DNA of 7,639 bases from an uncultured Eubacteriales bacterium (GTDB taxonomy: Bacteria > Bacillota > Clostridia > Christensenellales > Borkfalkiaceae), in the NCBI GenBank assembly GCA_902797515.1, contig CADBSX010000052.1, forward strand, positions 1 to 7,639, in the 5' to 3' direction. This document shows, piece after piece, positions 6,014 through 7,639 of this stretch. The notes beneath the pieces were generated by a model. It did no database searches. It was not told where the DNA came from and worked only from the letters and a program-made list of their open reading frames with translations. A program made the translations under genes and the position numbers. Numbering within the stretch: position 1 is the first letter of the stretch; every line of letters starts with the position of its first letter.

Positions 6014-6766
6014 ATGAAAAAATTTATCCTTTCGCTTTTTGCGGTCGCCTGTTTATCGCCCGTCTTTTCCGTCGCGCCGACCGAAACCGCGGCCGCGGAA
6101 ACGAAATATTCGAGAATAACGGGCGAAAACGTCGTCCTGTATATGGACGCGGCTATGACTACGCCGTGGTTCACTCTTCCGTACGGCTATTACGTCAAAG
6201 TTCTTTCGGTCAGCGCGTCGTCCGTTAAAGCGGAATACAAGGACGGCTCTTCCCGCCCTTCCGCGAAAGGCTATATCGCCGCCTCGGAACTCGATATAGT
6301 AAGCGAGCCGCCGACGACGGCTTATCCCTCGCTCACTCTCACGGTAAATCAGACGTGTATGCTGTATAAAGACGTCGATTTTTCGCTTACCGAAACGATT
6401 ACTCAAAACAGCACGCTCGATTTCTACGGCATATACGAAAAGGCGGGCGGAAACAAGTACATATACGGTTACGTTTCGACTACCGCCGGCGACAAGTACG
6501 TCGGCTATATTCCGTACGACGCCGTTTACGAATTTACGCCGCCCCGCCTCGAAATAGAGGTCGAGCCCGAACCGGAGCCCGAAACGCCGAAAGAGGACGA
6601 AACGAAAAAAGAAACTTCGACTTCCGACGGCTCGGACGGGATCGGAAACGTACTGCAAATAGTGATAATCATCGCCGTTTCGCTCGTCGCGGTCAGCATA
6701 GTCTATTTTCTTTTCCGCCCTGCGGGGAACAAAGCCAAAGACGAGGCTTTATCAGATGATGGATGA
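6014..6766 (+). CDS. Secreted, membrane-anchored protein with two SH3-like domains
   Basis: This 250-residue protein begins with a signal peptide: Lys 2-3, then hydrophobic FILSLFAVACLSPVFSVA at 4-21, with a likely cleavage after Ala 28. AVAC at 10-13 is a poor lipobox. Two bacterial SH3-like repeats follow, near 31-97 (ending KGYIAASEL) and 104-176 (ending GYIPYDAVYEF). Then come an acidic Pro-Glu linker (EVEPEPEPE), a Ser/Thr/Asp stretch, one membrane helix near 213-234 and a short cytoplasmic tail. The predicted topology puts the SH3 domains outside the cell, where such domains often bind peptidoglycan or surface ligands. It has no catalytic domain, so it is not an endolysin. It is transcribed away from the phage operon from its own -10 box. 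It could be a host surface protein next to the prophage or a phage-carried moron gene. An ORF extends upstream in frame, but this ATG fits the signal peptide. Confidence 0.8.
   Translation: MKKFILSLFAVACLSPVFSVAPTETAAAETKYSRITGENVVLYMDAAMTTPWFTLPYGYYVKVLSVSASSVKAEYKDGSSRPSAKGYIAASELDIVSEPPTTAYPSLTLTVNQTCMLYKDVDFSLTETITQNSTLDFYGIYEKAGGNKYIYGYVSTTAGDKYVGYIPYDAVYEFTPPRLEIEVEPEPEPETPKEDETKKETSTSDGSDGIGNVLQIVIIIAVSLVAVSIVYFLFRPAGNKAKDEALSDDG
6731..6750 (-). terminator. Weak hairpin just past the stop of the minus-strand gene
   Basis: AAAGCC (6731-6736) pairs with GGCTTT (6745-6750) around an 8-base loop, one base beyond the stop codon of the gene at 6752-7252. No T run follows on the minus strand, so termination here would be inefficient. 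It also lies inside the end of the opposing SH3-protein gene. Confidence 0.2.
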
Positions 6767-7252
6767 CGCCTTCTGTATTTTGACGGCAATCGTCTTTTTG
6801 CCTTTGAAAAAGTCTTTTTCTTTGGCTTTCTCTTCCGAATACGCCTCTTCTATAAAGTGGAATTTCTTCGCGTATTCCGAGAATTTTTTCTCGTCCACGC
6901 CCCGCCGTCTCACGGCGTAGGCGAATCTTCCGACCGCTATCGCCAGCCTGCGGTAATAATTCCTGTTCTTCTCTTCCTCGGTTTGCGTTTCGCCCGTAAG
7001 AGAATACCTGCCGTCGAGCAATATGTAGTCGCTGCGTTTAAGATCCGCGAGCGCGTCCGTTATCATCCCGTAAAGGTCGATAAGATCCTTTTTGAGTTCT
7101 ATCATCTCTATAAGTCTTTCCGCCTCGTCGAAAGCGGACAGTTTCGACGTATGGCTCGACACCGCTCTCTTTAAAAAACTTTCGTCCATAAGTTCGACGA
7201 CGTCCGCGAAAGTTCCGTAAGTTTTCAATAAAGCCTTTTCGCACGTAAACAT
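6752..7252 (-). CDS. Helical protein of unknown function, possible sigma/ArpU-like regulator
   Basis: This 166-residue protein is predicted almost wholly helical, with no signal peptide or membrane segment. I do not recognise a named family with confidence. The pattern of a helical N-terminal half ending LKRSDYILLDGRYSL (71-85), then RNYYRRLAIAVGRFAYAVRRRG (97-118), loosely recalls phage late regulators of the ArpU/RinA and sigma-70-like groups, where a basic Arg-rich helix follows an 'LLxxRY' segment. This is a hint only. The C-terminus is Lys-rich. The start is an ATG with a perfect AGGAGG eight bases upstream. The GTG at 7261 overlaps that SD and is rejected. The gene has its own strong promoter. 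Its last 15 bases overlap the end of the opposing SH3-protein gene, so the two transcripts would be antisense at their 3' ends. Confidence 0.7.
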   Translation of the reverse strand: MFTCEKALLKTYGTFADVVELMDESFLKRAVSSHTSKLSAFDEAERLIEMIELKKDLIDLYGMITDALADLKRSDYILLDGRYSLTGETQTEEEKNRNYYRRLAIAVGRFAYAVRRRGVDEKKFSEYAKKFHFIEEAYSEEKAKEKDFFKGKKTIAVKIQKASSII

Positions 7253-7260
7253 CAATATCA

Positions 7261-7266
7261 CCTCCT
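7261..7266 (-). promoter_or_regulatory. Consensus ribosome binding site (AGGAGG) fixing the start at 7252
   Basis: AGGAGG on the minus strand lies eight bases before the ATG ending at 7252. The in-frame GTG at 7261 runs into the SD itself, so the shorter reading is preferred. Confidence 0.85.
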
Positions 7267-7305
7267 GACTCTTGCCCCGTCGGTCTTTCGTCCGATCACG
7301 TCGGC

Positions 7306-7333
7306 ATTATAAACCGTATCTGAAAAATTTCAA
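7306..7333 (-). promoter_or_regulatory. Sigma-A-type promoter of the 166-residue protein gene
   Basis: On the minus strand, TTGAAA (7328-7333) and TATAAT (7306-7311) are separated by 16 bases, an excellent match to the housekeeping promoter. The predicted start is near 7299, leaving a leader of about 46 bases that contains the AGGAGG site. Just upstream lies an A/T-tract region (7349-7384) that could act as an UP element. Confidence 0.75.
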
Positions 7334-7348
7334 GTCCTCACTGAACGG

Positions 7349-7384
7349 TTTTTTCAAAAAAATTTTAAAAACTTTTTTCAAAAA
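7349..7384. repeat. AT-rich tract with a 24-bp-spaced direct repeat
   Basis: TTTTTTCAAAAA occurs at 7349-7360 and again at 7373-7384, separated by an A/T-only stretch. Phased A/T tracts of this type bend DNA and often lie upstream of promoters. This one sits between the promoter of the 166-residue protein gene and the LexA box. Confidence 0.6.
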
Positions 7385-7399
7385 CGAACATTTGTTCGT
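7384..7399. promoter_or_regulatory. LexA (SOS) box
   Basis: ACGAACATTTGTTCGT is a 16-bp dyad with 7-base arms around TT. Read on the minus strand its core, CGAACAAATGTTCG, matches the Gram-positive LexA/DinR consensus CGAACRNRYGTTYG at every position. It lies just upstream of a plus-strand -10 (TACAAT, 7407-7412), where a bound repressor would block that promoter. It is more than 50 bases upstream of the -35 of the minus-strand gene, a less usual position for repression. Confidence 0.8.
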
Positions 7400-7406
7400 A
7401 AATTGA

Positions 7407-7412
7407 TACAAT
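7407..7412 (+). promoter_or_regulatory. Candidate -10 box (TACAAT) under the LexA box
   Basis: TACAAT lies eight bases after the LexA dyad. A -35 at standard spacing would be ACGAAC (7384-7389), weak and inside the operator. Transcription would begin near 7417-7419. The operator would then be centred near -26, a common arrangement for LexA-repressed promoters. Confidence 0.4.
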
Positions 7413-7416
7413 AATA

Positions 7417-7489
7417 GGCGTTTATAGCATACATACGCTTGTCATATATAAAATTATCTTTTGTCGAATATTGTAGAACGCCGTTTTTT
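7417..7489 (+). ncRNA. Candidate short RNA downstream of the LexA box
   Basis: No credible protein starts downstream of the SOS-type promoter on the plus strand. GGCGTT at 7417-7422, close to the predicted start site, pairs with AACGCC at 7477-7482, and the latter is followed directly by GTTTTTTG. A transcript of about 73 nt closed by its own ends and finished at the T run is thus possible. The interior is AT-rich with no strong second stem, and the six-base closing stem is short for an intrinsic terminator. It may instead be a relic leader of a lost gene. Confidence 0.25.
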
Positions 7490-7522
7490 GCCGTACCGTC
7501 GATAAGAAAGCGCGGACTTCTC

Positions 7523-7578
7523 TTTGTCATTATTGCCGTTTCCCGCAAGCGGGACTGTCGCCTTCTCGAAATGACAAA
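7523..7578. repeat. 56-bp palindromic intergenic element ending in TTTGTCATT/AATGACAAA
   Basis: A perfect 9-bp inverted repeat, TTTGTCATT (7523-7531) and AATGACAAA (7570-7578), encloses a tight hairpin CCCGCAAGCGGG (7542-7553). A GTCATT terminus with an internal hairpin is typical of dispersed 'GTCATTCTGA' intergenic repeats found in many bacteria. It has no coding capacity. The inner hairpin resembles ACCGCAAGCGGT at 132-143. Confidence 0.65.
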
Positions 7579-7587
7579 ATGATAAAG

Positions 7588-7639
7588 TGTCATTCTGAAC
7601 CGACCTACCTGACGGACAAATGAAGAATCTCGCTTGAAA
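7588..7639. repeat. Partial dispersed repeat (TGTCATTCTGA...GAAGAATCTC)
   Basis: TGTCATTCTGA at 7588-7598 and GAAGAATCTC near 7623-7632 are the two conserved blocks of a widespread intergenic repeat that usually reads GTCATTCTGAGC...GAAGAATCTC. It runs to the window edge. Its TGTCATT start also forms an inverted pair with AATGACA at 7570-7576, so this copy and the previous one lie head to head. Confidence 0.55.

Noticed and set aside
6053..6658. 201-codon minus-strand frame antisense to the SH3 protein
   Set aside because: Arg/Phe-rich shadow of the plus-strand gene, which has a signal peptide, repeated domains and a membrane helix.
7378..7593. 71-codon minus-strand reading frame in the right non-coding region
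   Set aside because: It reads through two repeat elements and ends in the LexA box. The start lies in a repeat with no SD. Probably not a gene.
1..7639. Phage attachment-site duplication flanking the module
   Set aside because: I found no long direct repeat shared by the two ends. Only the short CCGCAAGCGG hairpin core and GGACTGTC are common. No tRNA or integrase gene is present.

Overview
This 7.6-kb window carries the DNA-packaging and head-assembly module of a tailed bacteriophage (Caudoviricetes), probably an integrated prophage. It is flanked by two non-phage-like genes and two non-coding, palindrome-rich segments. No rRNA, ribosomal protein or other taxonomic marker is present. Strong AGGAGG-type ribosome binding sites, a perfect Gram-positive-type LexA box and a sigma-A-like promoter point to a Bacillota host, probably a Clostridia-like anaerobe. 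The genus cannot be called.

Layout. Positions 1-409 are non-coding and consist of modular palindromic elements: the right end of one, then two more back to back (about 108-280 and 281-406). The last stops three bases before the stop codon of the capsid gene. On the minus strand, read right to left, is one tight operon: large terminase (4523-5938), a small protein resembling the C-terminal part of small terminase subunits (4223-4516), a small Cys-rich putative zinc protein (4051-4242), portal (2220-4067), scaffold (1589-2200) and HK97-fold major capsid protein (410-1585). Neighbouring genes overlap by 17-20 bases or are separated by 3-19 bases. Divergent from the terminase, on the plus strand, is a secreted, membrane-anchored protein with two SH3-like domains (6014-6766). 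Its 3' end overlaps convergently with a minus-strand helical protein of unknown function (6752-7252), which has its own clear promoter. Positions 7334-7639 hold an AT-rich tract, a LexA/SOS box with a plus-strand -10 and no protein to drive, and two 'GTCATTCTGA'-type intergenic repeats.

How it works together. Terminase would dock on the portal at one vertex of a procapsid built from scaffold and major capsid protein, and pump in DNA. This window has no head-tail connectors, tail genes, integrase, repressor or lysis genes. The compact operon ends abruptly at a palindromic array of more than 400 bases directly after the capsid gene, where connectors would be expected. Either the module has been cut by insertion or decay of a prophage, or the remaining genes lie beyond the array.

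The least ordinary signals are the tandem palindromic elements with a shared closing-stem and internal-loop design; the orphan SOS box that may drive a short structured RNA of about 73 nt; the short terminase-small-subunit-like gene placed after terL; and the SH3 surface protein with no SD and a TATAAT so close to its ATG that its mRNA may be leaderless.
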